From Zhongshania sp. (lineage in GTDB: Bacteria; Pseudomonadota; Gammaproteobacteria; Pseudomonadales; Spongiibacteraceae): 64,000 nucleotides of DNA. The notes beneath the pieces are model-generated. The model had not been told where the DNA came from. It saw only the letters and a program-made list of their open reading frames with translations, and searched no databases. A program made the position numbers and the translations under genes. This document shows positions 10,879 to 20,248 of this stretch, piece by piece. Location: NCBI RefSeq assembly GCF_029212375.1, contig NZ_JARGNU010000005.1, positions 97,532-161,531 of the forward strand, read 5' to 3'. Position 1 is the stretch's first letter. Every line of letters starts with the position of its first letter.

Positions 10879-11631
10879 CTAGCCCTTAACTTTTTTACCG
10901 TTAAGGGTGGCGTTGAGTAATTCCAGTGAGTAGGTGTCGTCTTCATCGGTTTGTTCAAGCCGAACGATCAAATAATTCCAGTCTTTTGCCAACCACACGA
11001 TGGTTTCACTGTCGCTGCCTTCACGGCTACGGCGCAGCTTGACGGTATTGAGCTTGCCGACGGGGCTGTCGATGATTTCTTCGCCGATTTTTTCAATTTG
11101 GTAGGTTTTGTGTTTGCCACGGTTGACCACGGTTTGCACCATGGTGGTGTCGAAACGACCACAAATCAGGGCTTGGCGCATTTGCAATTGGGCGCTGAGC
11201 TGATCAAAGGTGCCTGCTGTTAAGGGTGCTGACCACGGCTTGCGGTATTTTTTATCGCTAGCCAAGGCGTTTTGCCAATCGAATTTAATTTTTTGATCTT
11301 GTCTGCTGCTAAAGTTATTGCTGTATTCGTAGCGCAGCGGACGCAGGCCCATGGCGCCGTCTTCAATCACGCTCTCTTCACTCACTTTAATGAACATGAG
11401 TTTAGCGTGTTGGGATAGCTGCCAGTTGTCGCCTTGCTTGCTCAAGCTGCGAGTAGCGGTGGTGGTTAGGCTATTGCTGCTAATGCGATATTCTGCGGTG
11501 TAGGGCAGGATTTGCGGCTTCGCTTGCGCTGTTTCGCCTGCGCTAGCCACATTTATTAAGCAGCTTAGGGTGAAGATTGCTGCGCTAATCCTGCTGAAAA
11601 AGAATGCCATTTTCGGGTAAGATTTGCTCAT
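10879..11631 (-). CDS. DUF3108 domain exported protein
   Basis: The protein of about 250 residues has an N-terminal hydrophobic signal (about residues 12-30, ending 'VASA') and then a DUF3108 domain beginning 'LPYTAEYRISSNS'. The domain is a predicted periplasmic beta-rich fold of unknown function. I chose the ATG at 11631 because an AAAGGCGG ribosome-binding site stands 5-6 bases before it. A further in-frame ATG at 11610 has none. The start lies inside purN, giving a 47-bp overlap, so expression is probably coupled to purM-purN. DUF3108 genes next to purN are a recurrent gammaproteobacterial arrangement. Confidence 0.85.
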   Translation of the reverse strand: MSKSYPKMAFFFSRISAAIFTLSCLINVASAGETAQAKPQILPYTAEYRISSNSLTTTATRSLSKQGDNWQLSQHAKLMFIKVSEESVIEDGAMGLRPLRYEYSNNFSSRQDQKIKFDWQNALASDKKYRKPWSAPLTAGTFDQLSAQLQMRQALICGRFDTTMVQTVVNRGKHKTYQIEKIGEEIIDSPVGKLNTVKLRRSREGSDSETIVWLAKDWNYLIVRLEQTDEDDTYSLELLNATLNGKKVKG

Positions 11632-12235
11632 CGAATACCGCCTTTGAGTTCTGCAAAACCAATCGTCCCTCGGCAAACCAACTTGCGGCAAGGGGATATA
11701 TTGTATGCTCTTTGGACAGTACCCGAGCGGCAAGTGCTGCAGCATCGTCGCCGGCAAATACCGGTATTTTTGCCTGAATTATAGCCGGGCCACCATCTAA
11801 CTCTTCGGTAACAAAGTGCACGGTGGCGCCGGCTTCACTGTCGCCGGCGTCTAGTGCGCGCTGGTGAGTGTGTAGGCCTGGATATTTGGGCAGTAGTGAG
11901 GGGTGGATATTAATTAGCCGTCCAATGTAGTGACGAACAAAGCCAGGGGTGAGTATGCGCATAAAGCCTGCGAGCACTACCAAGTCGGCGTGATAGCTGT
12001 CGATGCAGGCTTGCAGCTCGGCATCGAAGGCTTCGCGACTGGCGAATTGGGTGTGGTCGATGCAGGCGGTAGCGATACCCGCTTGCTTGGCGCGCTCAAG
12101 ACCAAAGGCTTGCGCCTTATTACTGATGACCGCACAGATTTCCACGTTGGGCAGTCGGCCGTCACTACTGGCATCGATAAATGCCTGTAGATTAGAGCCG
12201 CTACCCGATAGCAGTATGACAAGTTTGCAGGGCAT
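11585..12235 (-). CDS. purN: Phosphoribosylglycinamide formyltransferase 1
   Basis: The 216-residue enzyme transfers a formyl group from 10-formyl-tetrahydrofolate to GAR in purine synthesis. Visible motifs are 'LLSGSGSNLQAFIDA' at residues 7-21, the folate-binding 'LAGFMRILTPGFV', and the catalytic region 'INIHPSLLPKYPG', with Asn and His, followed by 'HFVTEELDGGPII'-like sequence. It lies 3 bp after purM in the same orientation, and the DUF3108 gene starts inside its 3' end. The assignment is clear. Confidence 0.96.
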   Translation of the reverse strand: MPCKLVILLSGSGSNLQAFIDASSDGRLPNVEICAVISNKAQAFGLERAKQAGIATACIDHTQFASREAFDAELQACIDSYHADLVVLAGFMRILTPGFVRHYIGRLINIHPSLLPKYPGLHTHQRALDAGDSEAGATVHFVTEELDGGPAIIQAKIPVFAGDDAAALAARVLSKEHTIYPLAASWFAEGRLVLQNSKAVFDEQILPENGILFQQD

Positions 12236-12238
12236 GAA

Positions 12239-13288
12239 TTACATGCCTGCAATATTGACTTGCGGCTCGTCTTCCCCTGCTGCTTCGATGCTGCCGATCA
12301 CCTGTGCCACTTCACCCTGCTGGGTGAGCATGTCGATAACAGCTTCGGCGTCATCGGCGGCAACCGCCATCACCATACCGATACCGCAGTTGAAGGTGCG
12401 GTACATTTCCCGCGCTTCAACATTGCCTTGCTCTTGCAGCCAGTCGAAAATCGCTGGGCGCTGCCAAGTGCTGCTGTCGATAACCGCTTTAGTGTTGCGG
12501 GGCAGAACGCGGGGGATGTTGTCTAACAGGCCGCCGCCAGTAATGTGGGCGAGGGCATTGACCCGATACTGCTTGATAACCCGCAGTACGGGCTTGATGT
12601 AGATCCGCGTGGGCGCTAGCAGGGTTTCCCCTAAAGTGCTGTCGCCAAAGGCTTGGTCTAAGGTGGCGCCGCTGTGCTCAATAATTTTGCGTACCAACGA
12701 GTAACCGTTGGAGTGGGGGCCGGAGGAGTTAATGCCGACAAGTTTGTCGCCGATCTTAACGGAACTGCCATCGATAATATTGGCTTTTTCTACTACGCCA
12801 ACACAGAAGCCTGCTAAATCGTAGTCGTCGCCTTCGTACATGCCTGGCATTTCAGCGGTTTCGCCGCCAACCAATGCACAGCCTGCTTGCTCGCAGCCCG
12901 CGCCAATGCCGCCAACAACACTGGCGGCTATGTCTACATTTAGCGCGCCAGTGGCGTAGTAGTCGAGGAAGAATAAAGGCTCGGCACCCGTTACCAGTAG
13001 GTCATTGACGCACATGGCGACCAAATCGATACCGATGGTGTCGTGAATACCCACTTCCATGGCGAGTTTGAGTTTGGTGCCGACGCCGTCGGTGCCGGAA
13101 ACCAATACCGGTTCTTTATAGTCGGTTGGAATTTGGCACAGGGCGCCGAAGCCGCCAAGGCCACTCATGACCTCGGGGCGACGGGTGCGTTTGGCAACAT
13201 CTTTAATGCGTTCTACTAGCGCATCACCGGCATCGATATCAACGCCGGCATCTTTATAGCTTAAGCTGGGCTTACTGGTGTCAGTCAT
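12239..13288 (-). CDS. purM: Phosphoribosylformylglycinamidine cyclo-ligase (AIR synthetase)
   Basis: The 349-residue PurM has the N-terminal '[17 protein letters not shown]', the glycine-rich '[16 protein letters not shown]' near residue 55, '[13 protein letters not shown]' and the C-terminal '[15 protein letters not shown]' near residue 245. All are standard ATP- and substrate-binding elements. It closes the imidazole ring to give AIR. It is the first gene of a minus-strand purM-purN-DUF3108 operon and is divergent from the DUF2066 gene. Confidence 0.97.
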   Translation of the reverse strand: MTDTSKPSLSYKDAGVDIDAGDALVERIKDVAKRTRRPEVMSGLGGFGALCQIPTDYKEPVLVSGTDGVGTKLKLAMEVGIHDTIGIDLVAMCVNDLLVTGAEPLFFLDYYATGALNVDIAASVVGGIGAGCEQAGCALVGGETAEMPGMYEGDDYDLAGFCVGVVEKANIIDGSSVKIGDKLVGINSSGPHSNGYSLVRKIIEHSGATLDQAFGDSTLGETLLAPTRIYIKPVLRVIKQYRVNALAHITGGGLLDNIPRVLPRNTKAVIDSSTWQRPAIFDWLQEQGNVEAREMYRTFNCGIGMVMAVAADDAEAVIDMLTQQGEVAQVIGSIEAAGEDEPQVNIAGM

Positions 13289-13439
13289 AGTCGTTGGCTG
13301 TCCTCTAAGAGGGCGCCATTCTAGCTTGATTGCGAGTTTAATTCAGCAGCAAAAACGCGACTTTTTGCCACTACTCACGACGATGTCACGGTTGCTTGCT
13401 ACAATGGCGCCTCGCGACAGGGAAAAGGGCATAAATAAA

Positions 13440-14528
13440 GTGAAGCAAATAATTCGGGTGTCGGTCATTTTCTGCATATGGGTGATGGCCGGAAGCGGTC
13501 AAGTAATGGCCGGTACGGTTGTTAACTTATACGACGAGCAGCTGGCGGTGGAGTCTCAGTCGCGCGAAGTCTTGAAAGCAGCCGCAGCCGAGGCGCTAGA
13601 ACGGGTTTTTGTGCGGGTCTCTGGGCGTCGAGATGTCGGTAGTAGCCCGTCTTTGGCTGCTGCACTGGCACAGCCGGAGCCTTTTATTACCCAATACCGC
13701 TACCAGCGGAGTAAAAGTGATGCGGGCGGCGATGTGCTGCAGCTCAGCCTTAGCTTCTCGCCGCGACAGGTCAATTCCGAGCTGCAATCGGCGGGTTTGC
13801 CGGTATGGTCTGCCAATCGTCCGGCAGTATTGGTGTGGTTGCTTGCTGACACCGTGGATGGTCGCCAATTTGTGGGTACCGACACTCAGGCGGAATTGCT
13901 CAGAGATTTGAAGGAAGTCGCCCAGCGTCGAGGCATAGTATTGCAATTGCCTCTGTTTGATTTGGCGGATTCGACCAATTTGAGCGCCGATGAACTTTGG
14001 CAAATGTCGGTGGACGATGTGCGTGCGGCATCGCAGCGGTATTCTGCGCCATTTGTGCTGATGGGCCGCGCTTCGCAGTTTTCGACTGGGCAGTGGGTGG
14101 CCAGTTGGGCGGTTTTGCAGGGTGATGAGATGATTCAGCTCGACAGCGAAGGCATGGATGGCCGAGATTTGCTGGCCGCGCCGGTGGACGCGTTAGCCGA
14201 TCTGCAAGCATCAAAGTATTCGGTAGTGGCTGGCGGAGCGAGTAGTAGCGCAAATAGTTTAATTTATATTAGCGGTGTAAAAGACTTCGCAGCCTACGCT
14301 GACATGGTCACCTATTTAGAGGGCTTGGCTGTTGTTCAGCATGCCAATACCGTGTGGCTGTCCAGCAATGAGTTGATTCTTGAGCTGGTGCTTAATGACG
14401 ATATGGAAAAGGTAAAGCGCTTCCTTAGCTTAGATGGCCGTTTGCTGGAAGAGTCGCCGGGGATGATGCAATCAAAATCTCCGCAAGCGGTGGCAGCGTA
14501 TTATCGTTGGTCAGGTAGGCACTTGTGA
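13440..14528 (+). CDS. DUF2066 family exported protein; GTG start
   Basis: I place the start at the GTG at 13440. From there the protein begins 'MKQIIRVSVIFCIWVM' and has a clean signal peptide ending 'GQVMA' before 'GTVVNLYDEQLAVESQ'. A longer reading from 13278 would place about 54 uncharacteristic residues in front of the signal and would overlap purM. An AAAAGGG sequence lies about 11 bases upstream. The mature protein of about 338 residues is DUF2066, a periplasmic family of unknown function. It typically sits between purM and the AI-2E permease/hda genes, exactly as here. Its stop overlaps the next gene's GTG (GTGA). Confidence 0.87.
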   Translation: MKQIIRVSVIFCIWVMAGSGQVMAGTVVNLYDEQLAVESQSREVLKAAAAEALERVFVRVSGRRDVGSSPSLAAALAQPEPFITQYRYQRSKSDAGGDVLQLSLSFSPRQVNSELQSAGLPVWSANRPAVLVWLLADTVDGRQFVGTDTQAELLRDLKEVAQRRGIVLQLPLFDLADSTNLSADELWQMSVDDVRAASQRYSAPFVLMGRASQFSTGQWVASWAVLQGDEMIQLDSEGMDGRDLLAAPVDALADLQASKYSVVAGGASSSANSLIYISGVKDFAAYADMVTYLEGLAVVQHANTVWLSSNELILELVLNDDMEKVKRFLSLDGRLLEESPGMMQSKSPQAVAAYYRWSGRHL

Positions 14529-15616
14529 GTAGTTTGCCTAAACCGGTTTGGGTCTTTGCCGGCCTTGGTGTTCTCGCTTTGGTCCTTCATTTATTGGGGC
14601 CAATTCTGATGCCATTTTTGCTGGCGGCGGTGCTTGCGTACATGGGTGACCCGCTTGCCGATCGGCTCGAAGCTAAGGGCATGGGCCGAACTTGGGCGGT
14701 GGTGACGGTGTTTGCTACCCTGAGTGTTGGCGGATTGGTGGTGTTGGCAATTACGGTGCCGCTGTTGATAGAGCAGCTGCAGTTGTTAATGGAGCGGCTG
14801 TACGATGGCCTGCGTTGGTTGCAGGCCACAGCCTTGCCCGCGCTGCGCCAATATTTGGATTTGCCTGGGCAATCTCAGCCAATGGACGCTGCGCGTGACG
14901 CGATAAGCAAGCATTGGGACAGTGCAGGGGGAATTCTCTTTTACCTCTGGGGTAAGGTTAGCGGCTCAAGTCTTGCCCTCCTTGCGTGGTTGGCGAACAT
15001 CACTTTAGTGCCGGTGGTTAGCTTTTATTTGTTGCGCGACTGGGATGTGCTAATGGCGGCAATTCGCAATTTACTGCCAAGGTCAATAGAGGCGCGCACG
15101 GTGCTTATTGCCAGCGAGTGTGATGAAATTCTTGGCGCTTTTGCTCGCGGCCAACTATTGGTGATGTTGGCTTTGGCAGCCCTGTATACCGTGGGGCTGT
15201 GGATTGTGGGTTTAGATTTAGCCTTGGTGCTGGGTTTGGCTGCTGGTTTGGCGAGTATCGTTCCGTATCTTGGGGTTATTGTTGGTATTGGCGCCGCCGG
15301 TACGGCCGCATTTTTTCAGTTTGATAGCCTTTGGCCTCTTGCGGGGGTGGCGGCGGTATTTGGAGTGGGCCAGCTATTGGAATCGATGTTGTTAACGCCG
15401 ATGTTGGTCGGCGAAAAAATAGGCCTGCATCCGGTGGTGGTGATATTTGCAATATTGGCTGGCGGCCAGTTATTTGGTTTTGTTGGAATTTTGCTGGCAC
15501 TGCCTGTTGCCGCGGTTATTAAAGTGATGATTAATCATTTACACGCCTCTTATAAACAAAGTGGTTTCTATGGCGCGGTCACGGTGCTGACTGACGAGCA
15601 GGAGCTTGGGGATTAA
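14525..15616 (+). CDS. AI-2E transporter/PerM family permease; GTG start
   Basis: The 363-residue polytopic protein has paired hydrophobic helices at the N-terminus (about 8-42 and 60-85) and a C-terminal set of segments. The family motif 'ASIVPYLGVIVG' occurs at about residues 242-253. Members export small molecules or have unknown substrates; only a few are linked to autoinducer-2. Translation starts at a GTG overlapping the previous stop and ends in TAATG shared with hda, so the three genes form a tightly coupled operon. No substrate can be deduced. Confidence 0.9.
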   Translation: MSSLPKPVWVFAGLGVLALVLHLLGPILMPFLLAAVLAYMGDPLADRLEAKGMGRTWAVVTVFATLSVGGLVVLAITVPLLIEQLQLLMERLYDGLRWLQATALPALRQYLDLPGQSQPMDAARDAISKHWDSAGGILFYLWGKVSGSSLALLAWLANITLVPVVSFYLLRDWDVLMAAIRNLLPRSIEARTVLIASECDEILGAFARGQLLVMLALAALYTVGLWIVGLDLALVLGLAAGLASIVPYLGVIVGIGAAGTAAFFQFDSLWPLAGVAAVFGVGQLLESMLLTPMLVGEKIGLHPVVVIFAILAGGQLFGFVGILLALPVAAVIKVMINHLHASYKQSGFYGAVTVLTDEQELGD

Positions 15617-16311
15617 TGGCAAGTCAGCAACTGCCATTGGCGTTTAAGCTAGACAATGAAGCAACTTTTGATAATTTCTACGTGGCTGAAGAGCATCGCC
15701 TAGTGGTGAATCAACTGCGCTTGCAGGCCGCTGCCCAAGGTGAAAAGTGGGTTTATTTGGGGGGGGGCGTTGGGCGCAGTCATTTGCTGCAGGCGTGCTG
15801 TCATTTGGCCGAAGGCGCAGGTTTGTATGCCCGCTATATTCCATTGGCCGAGGTGGTGGATTATGAACCCGAGGCTTTGTTGGAAGGCTCTGAGTACCTT
15901 GATTTATTGTGTTTAGATGACTTAGACGCCGTGGTGGGGCGCGCCAATTGGGAGCGGGCGTTGTTTAATTGCTATAACCAGATGTTAACAACGGAATCGC
16001 GGATGCTGGTTGCATCGGCCAAGCCGCTAAGTCAGCAGGAGGTGGAATTACCTGATTTGCGTTCGCGCCTGCAGAGCTTTAGTGCTTATTTTTTGCACAG
16101 CTCCGACGAGGCGGCCAAGCTGGCTGCATTTCAGTTTCGGGCGGGGCTGCGAGGAATTACAATTTCTGACGCGGTGGCTGAATATATTTACATGCGTTGC
16201 CAGCGCGACCTTGCGAGTTTATTTGGAATATTGAATACTCTGGACCTGCTCAGTTTGGCTGAGCAACGCAAGCTCACTATTCCCTTTATAAAAAAGGCGA
16301 TGGGGTGGTAA
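15616..16311 (+). CDS. hda: DnaA regulatory inactivator Hda
   Basis: The 231-residue DnaA-like AAA+ protein lacks the DnaA DNA-binding domain, as Hda does. The N-terminus 'QQLPLAFKLDN' resembles the clamp-binding QL-L-F motif that docks Hda to the DNA polymerase sliding clamp. The Walker A region is 'GGGVGRSHLLQ', with Arg where DnaA has Lys; E. coli Hda also deviates here. Walker B-like 'LLCLDDLDAVVG' follows near residue 100. With the loaded clamp it stimulates hydrolysis of DnaA-ATP and prevents over-initiation. Start and stop overlap with the upstream permease gene couples it to that operon. Confidence 0.93.
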   Translation: MASQQLPLAFKLDNEATFDNFYVAEEHRLVVNQLRLQAAAQGEKWVYLGGGVGRSHLLQACCHLAEGAGLYARYIPLAEVVDYEPEALLEGSEYLDLLCLDDLDAVVGRANWERALFNCYNQMLTTESRMLVASAKPLSQQEVELPDLRSRLQSFSAYFLHSSDEAAKLAAFQFRAGLRGITISDAVAEYIYMRCQRDLASLFGILNTLDLLSLAEQRKLTIPFIKKAMGW

Positions 16312-16560
16312 GTATTTTTGTCGTAAAACTGGTAATACGTATATTTGCGACTATTTTTAGCATAAGCATAGGGACGTGCTTGTTAACAGGTGTTCGGAGA
16401 ACTTCATTCAACTAGAATGGCTGGGTGCTTAAAATGAGGGCTTGCGTGGTAAAATTACACAAAATCAGGCGTGCAAGCGTCAATGCCCATGTTATTCTGG
16501 ACTCATGGCGTGCTTTCACGGCATAGCAAAGGAAGTTTCTAAAAAATGAAGGGGAGAGTT

Positions 16561-17667
16561 ATGCGTAAATTTCTATTGAGTGCGGCAGTGGCTAGTTGCA
16601 TGTTGCCTACTCTGGTCTCTGCTGCGGAGGAAGGTACTTGGTATTTGAACCCAGCCATCGGCCAGTACTTTTTTGACGGTTCTCGTGACTTGACCAGCAC
16701 AGAAGTGGCGCTGTTTGGCGCTGAATATGTACTCAGCAAAGACTGGGGCGTTGAATTGCGTGGTTTGTACGCCGTTGCGGCAAGCGATCGCGATATTAAA
16801 GCGTTGGATCAAAAAATCCTTGGCAGCAGTGTTGATATGCTGCGCTATTTCAGCACTGACAGTAAGTTAACTCCTTATCTCGCTGGTGGTGTGGGTGTTA
16901 TTGAATCAGATTTTGAAAATGGTCGCTACGACAGCCAGACTCAACTGAATGCTGGTGGCGGTGTTCGTTACGCCATCGATCAGCAGTGGTCTGTGCGTGG
17001 TGATGCGCGCATGGTTTATGGTACCGACCATGAAACTCAAGATAGTAATGTATCAATTGGTTTGAGTTATAACTTTGGTGGCTCACCCACGCCAGCACCT
17101 ACTCCTATGCCTGTATCGAATGATTCCGATGCTGATGGCGTAGAAGATGGCGTTGACCAGTGCCCAGGTACGCCTGCTGGTGTTGCTGTGGATGCAAAAG
17201 GTTGTGCTTTGGATAAAGACGGTGACGGCGTGCCAAACTACCGTGACAAGTGTCCAAACACCCCAGCTGGTCGTCAGGTTGATAAATTCGGTTGCAAGTT
17301 CGTTCTTAAGCACACCGAAAGCCTCAAGCTGGAAATTAATTTCGCTAACGACTCAGATGCGATTCCAGTAGCCTATGCTTCAGAGCTGAAAAAGGTTGCT
17401 GACTTCATGACTAAGTTCAGCGGTATTAAAGCGGTTGTAGAAGGTCACGCCGATAGCGTTGGCGCTGCAGCGTATAACAAGCAATTGTCTCAGCGTCGTG
17501 CAGACGCAGTGCGCAACGCCTTGATTCGCGATTACAATATTGCGGAGAATCGTCTGAGTGCAGTGGGTTACGGTGAAGAGCGCCCAATTGCCGATAATAA
17601 AGCAGCGGATGGCCGTCGTGCTAACCGCCGTGTTATTGCGGTAATGGCGGCAGAGGTTGCTGAATAA
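16561..17667 (+). CDS. OmpA/OprF-like outer membrane porin with thrombospondin type 3 repeats
   Basis: The start at 16561 is preceded by GGGGAGA 3-9 bases upstream; an ATG 15 bases earlier lacks a site. The 368-residue protein has a signal peptide ending 'LVSA' near residue 21 and an N-terminal beta-barrel to about residue 175. A short Pro/Thr hinge is followed by two thrombospondin-type-3 calcium-binding repeats ('DSDADGVEDGVDQCP', 'DKDGDGVPNYRDKCP'). A C-terminal OmpA peptidoglycan-binding domain contains 'EGHADSVGAAAYNKQLSQRR'. This is the OprF-type layout. It is monocistronic, ending in a strong terminator. It links outer membrane and peptidoglycan. Confidence 0.94.
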   Translation: MRKFLLSAAVASCMLPTLVSAAEEGTWYLNPAIGQYFFDGSRDLTSTEVALFGAEYVLSKDWGVELRGLYAVAASDRDIKALDQKILGSSVDMLRYFSTDSKLTPYLAGGVGVIESDFENGRYDSQTQLNAGGGVRYAIDQQWSVRGDARMVYGTDHETQDSNVSIGLSYNFGGSPTPAPTPMPVSNDSDADGVEDGVDQCPGTPAGVAVDAKGCALDKDGDGVPNYRDKCPNTPAGRQVDKFGCKFVLKHTESLKLEINFANDSDAIPVAYASELKKVADFMTKFSGIKAVVEGHADSVGAAAYNKQLSQRRADAVRNALIRDYNIAENRLSAVGYGEERPIADNKAADGRRANRRVIAVMAAEVAE

Positions 17668-17684
17668 ACTTCAGCAAGCTAAAT

Positions 17685-17717
17685 AAAAAAAGGGGCCTTC
17701 GGGTCCCTTTTTTTATG
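17685..17717 (+). terminator. Intrinsic terminator after the OmpA-family gene
   Basis: A GC stem closed by a TTCG tetraloop (GGGGCC-TTCG-GGTCCC with one wobble) is flanked by A-run and T-run sequences. It can therefore work in both directions. It begins about 18 bases after the stop codon. Confidence 0.92.
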
Positions 17718-17881
17718 TCTGAAAAAACTGCTTTAGTGGTGGCGCGAAGGTGTTTAGAAAGACCTTAAGGCGGAGTTATCGTCTTGAAAAGAGGTTTGTT
17801 TTCGTGATTTTGACTGCAAGTGTATAGCTGGCATGGATCTTGTAGATCACCTGTATAGATAGCCATAAATCGAGCTGAATT

Positions 17882-17894
17882 CACCATTATGGTG
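17882..17894. promoter_or_regulatory. Palindrome upstream of the molybdoenzyme operon
   Basis: CACCAT and ATGGTG surround a single central T, giving a perfect 13-bp dyad 69 bp upstream of the molybdoenzyme ATG. GGTGCGC overlaps its right arm and recurs at 17935-17941. A repressor or activator site is possible, but no known consensus fits it. This is pattern only. Confidence 0.35.
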
Positions 17895-17962
17895 CGCTTA
17901 TTGGTGGCTTGTAATTATATGGATGCTCCTTAGTGGTGCGCCATAGTATTGGGGAGATATAG

Positions 17963-20146
17963 ATGATCTTTGGCCGAAAACACCGTAAGCCAATAACCAT
18001 AGTTGATAAAAAGGTTGTCGACTGGAAGTACGCAGTATGTGGCTACTGCTCCACTGGCTGCTCTATCGAGGTGGGCTTGAACGCCGAGGGTAAACCCGTG
18101 GCTAGCCGTGGCAAGGGCAATGCGCCGGTCAATCAAGGCAAGCTTTGCATTAAAGGTATCTTTGAACACGAGCTAAGCGTTACTCCGGGTCGCGGTACTG
18201 AGCCGTTGATGCGCAATAAGATATATGATCAGTTTCAGCCCGCGAGTTGGGATACTGCACTGGATAAAACCGCTGCAGAGTTTAAGCGTATTCAAGCGAA
18301 ATATGGGCGTGATAGTGTCGCGGTTGTCTCGACTGGGCAGCTGCTTACAGAAGAATTTTATACTTTAGGTAAGTTGGTGCGTGGGGTCATTGGCACCAAT
18401 AATTATGATGGTAATACCACTCTGTGCATGGCCTCTGCGGTATCGGGTTATAAACGCTCTTTTGGCGCAGATGGTCCGCCAGGTTGTTACGACGATTTTG
18501 AAAGCACCCACTGTTTGATGGCTTTTGGCTCTAATCTGCCAGAGCAGCACCCCATTATTTATTGGCGCTTAAAAGAAGCGCTGGAAAAACGTAAATTCCC
18601 ACTGATCGTGGTAGATCCACGCGTCACCATGTTTGCTCAGTTTGCGGACATTCATCTGCCGATTACCCCTGGCACAGACCTAGTGTTATTGAATGCCCTA
18701 GCGCACGTGATCTTAGCGGAAGGGCTTCAAGATCAGGCTTATATCGAAGCCCACTGCAATGGCTTTGAGGAGCTGAAAGCGACGGTAGCCAAATACGATC
18801 CGGTCAGTGCCTCACGGATTTGCGGCATAGACGCCGACATGATTAAAAATGTGGCCAGAATTTATGCCAAAGCGCCATCGGCGATGAGTATCTGGACCAT
18901 GGGCATTAACCAGAGCACCCACGGCACCGACGGTGTTTGTGGTATTAATAATCTCAATTTAATCACCGGCAATATTGGTATTCCTGGCGGCACCAGTCTG
19001 TCGATCACTGGTCAGTGTAATGCAATGGGCACGCGGGAGTGGTCGTCTTGCTCGGGCTTACCGGGTTATCGCGCCCTTGAAAAACAAGAACACCGTGATG
19101 AGGTCGCTAAATTTTGGGGTGTGGACGAAAGTTTCTTCCCAGCTAAGCGCGGCCTGCAGCAAACCGATATTTTCCCCGCTATTGAGTCCGGCGAGATTAA
19201 GGCTTTGTGGATAGTGGCCACTAATCCACTAACGTCGATGCCGAACCAACCGCGAATTAAGAAGGCGCTGGAAAAACTCGAGTTTATGGTGGTGCAAGAC
19301 GGCTACAAAGACTGTGAGACGGTAAATTTTGCCCATGTGTATTTGCCAGGCGCGCTTTGGGGTGAAAAAGAAGGGGTGCAGACCAATACCGAACGTCGGG
19401 TTAATTTGGTGCGCAAATTTGTTGAGCCGCCGGGACAGTCCAAGCCAGATCACTGGATATTTAGTGAGCTGGCAAAGCGTTTTGAGCAGGGGCGGACGAT
19501 GGTATTTCCCGAGACCACCTCTGAAATTTTTGACGAGATGAAACAGCTGTCTAAGGGTGACGGCCGTAATCTCGATATATCCGGCATGAGCCACGACTTA
19601 ATTGAGGCTCAGCGTGGTATTCAATGGCCAATGCGCGAAGGTGCAGAAACCGGCGATCCGCGCTTATATAGCGACGGTATATTCCCCAGCCCGAATGGCA
19701 AGGCGAATTTGTTGGCGATGGATTATATCGAAGACAACGAAGTGCCCAGCGATAGCTACCCCTTCTGGCTGAATAGCGGCCGAGTGGTTGAGCATTTTCA
19801 TACGCGTACTAAGACCGGCAAAATTGGTAATTTGAATAAGTTTAGCCCCACACCTTATATGGAGATGAATCCAGATTCTGCCCGTGAGCAGGGGGTTAAG
19901 CACCAGAGTTATGTGCGGCTAGTATCTAAGCGTGGCGATGCAGTGGTGATGGTTCAGCTCACGCAGCGAGTGCCTCACAATATGGTGTTTATTCCCATGC
20001 ATTACCACGATTGTGTTAACCGCTTGTCACTGGGTTTACTCGATCCCTATTCACGGCAACCTGCCTTTAAGCAGTGTGCGGTGCGCATAGAGCAGATTGA
20101 TCAAAAAGAAGCTGGGCGACTAAACGTTGAGCGTCGCGCCTACTGA
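17963..20146 (+). CDS. Molybdopterin oxidoreductase catalytic subunit, NasA/FdhF/DmsA superfamily
   Basis: This 727-residue bis-MGD-type enzyme has an N-terminal 4Fe-4S cluster formed by C26, C29, C33 and C62 ('CGYCSTGC'). The predicted molybdenum ligand is C155 in 'NTTLCMASAVSGYKRSFG', a setting like that of assimilatory nitrate reductases and some formate dehydrogenases. The molydopterin-dinucleotide-binding domain is C-terminal (about residues 600-720). No twin-arginine signal is present ('MIFGRKHRKPITI'), so the enzyme should stay on the cytoplasmic side. A GGGGAGA ribosome-binding site precedes the ATG. The next gene encodes its probable Fe-S/membrane partner. The substrate cannot be read from sequence; nitrate, formate or an S/N-oxide are all possible. 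Confidence 0.88.
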   Translation: MIFGRKHRKPITIVDKKVVDWKYAVCGYCSTGCSIEVGLNAEGKPVASRGKGNAPVNQGKLCIKGIFEHELSVTPGRGTEPLMRNKIYDQFQPASWDTALDKTAAEFKRIQAKYGRDSVAVVSTGQLLTEEFYTLGKLVRGVIGTNNYDGNTTLCMASAVSGYKRSFGADGPPGCYDDFESTHCLMAFGSNLPEQHPIIYWRLKEALEKRKFPLIVVDPRVTMFAQFADIHLPITPGTDLVLLNALAHVILAEGLQDQAYIEAHCNGFEELKATVAKYDPVSASRICGIDADMIKNVARIYAKAPSAMSIWTMGINQSTHGTDGVCGINNLNLITGNIGIPGGTSLSITGQCNAMGTREWSSCSGLPGYRALEKQEHRDEVAKFWGVDESFFPAKRGLQQTDIFPAIESGEIKALWIVATNPLTSMPNQPRIKKALEKLEFMVVQDGYKDCETVNFAHVYLPGALWGEKEGVQTNTERRVNLVRKFVEPPGQSKPDHWIFSELAKRFEQGRTMVFPETTSEIFDEMKQLSKGDGRNLDISGMSHDLIEAQRGIQWPMREGAETGDPRLYSDGIFPSPNGKANLLAMDYIEDNEVPSDSYPFWLNSGRVVEHFHTRTKTGKIGNLNKFSPTPYMEMNPDSAREQGVKHQSYVRLVSKRGDAVVMVQLTQRVPHNMVFIPMHYHDCVNRLSLGLLDPYSRQPAFKQCAVRIEQIDQKEAGRLNVERRAY

Positions 20147-20248
20147 ATGGTGCGGGCGCTGCCCGCGCAGAACATCTTGTAGTTTGTCATATGGTTTTTA
20201 GAGTGTTTGTGGCTTTAGCGCCAATACGCTCGGCAAAGGGTCTTATAT

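Noticed and set aside
12003..12602. 199-codon plus-strand frame over purN/purM
   Set aside because: Lies antisense to two well-conserved genes and shows no recognisable domain.
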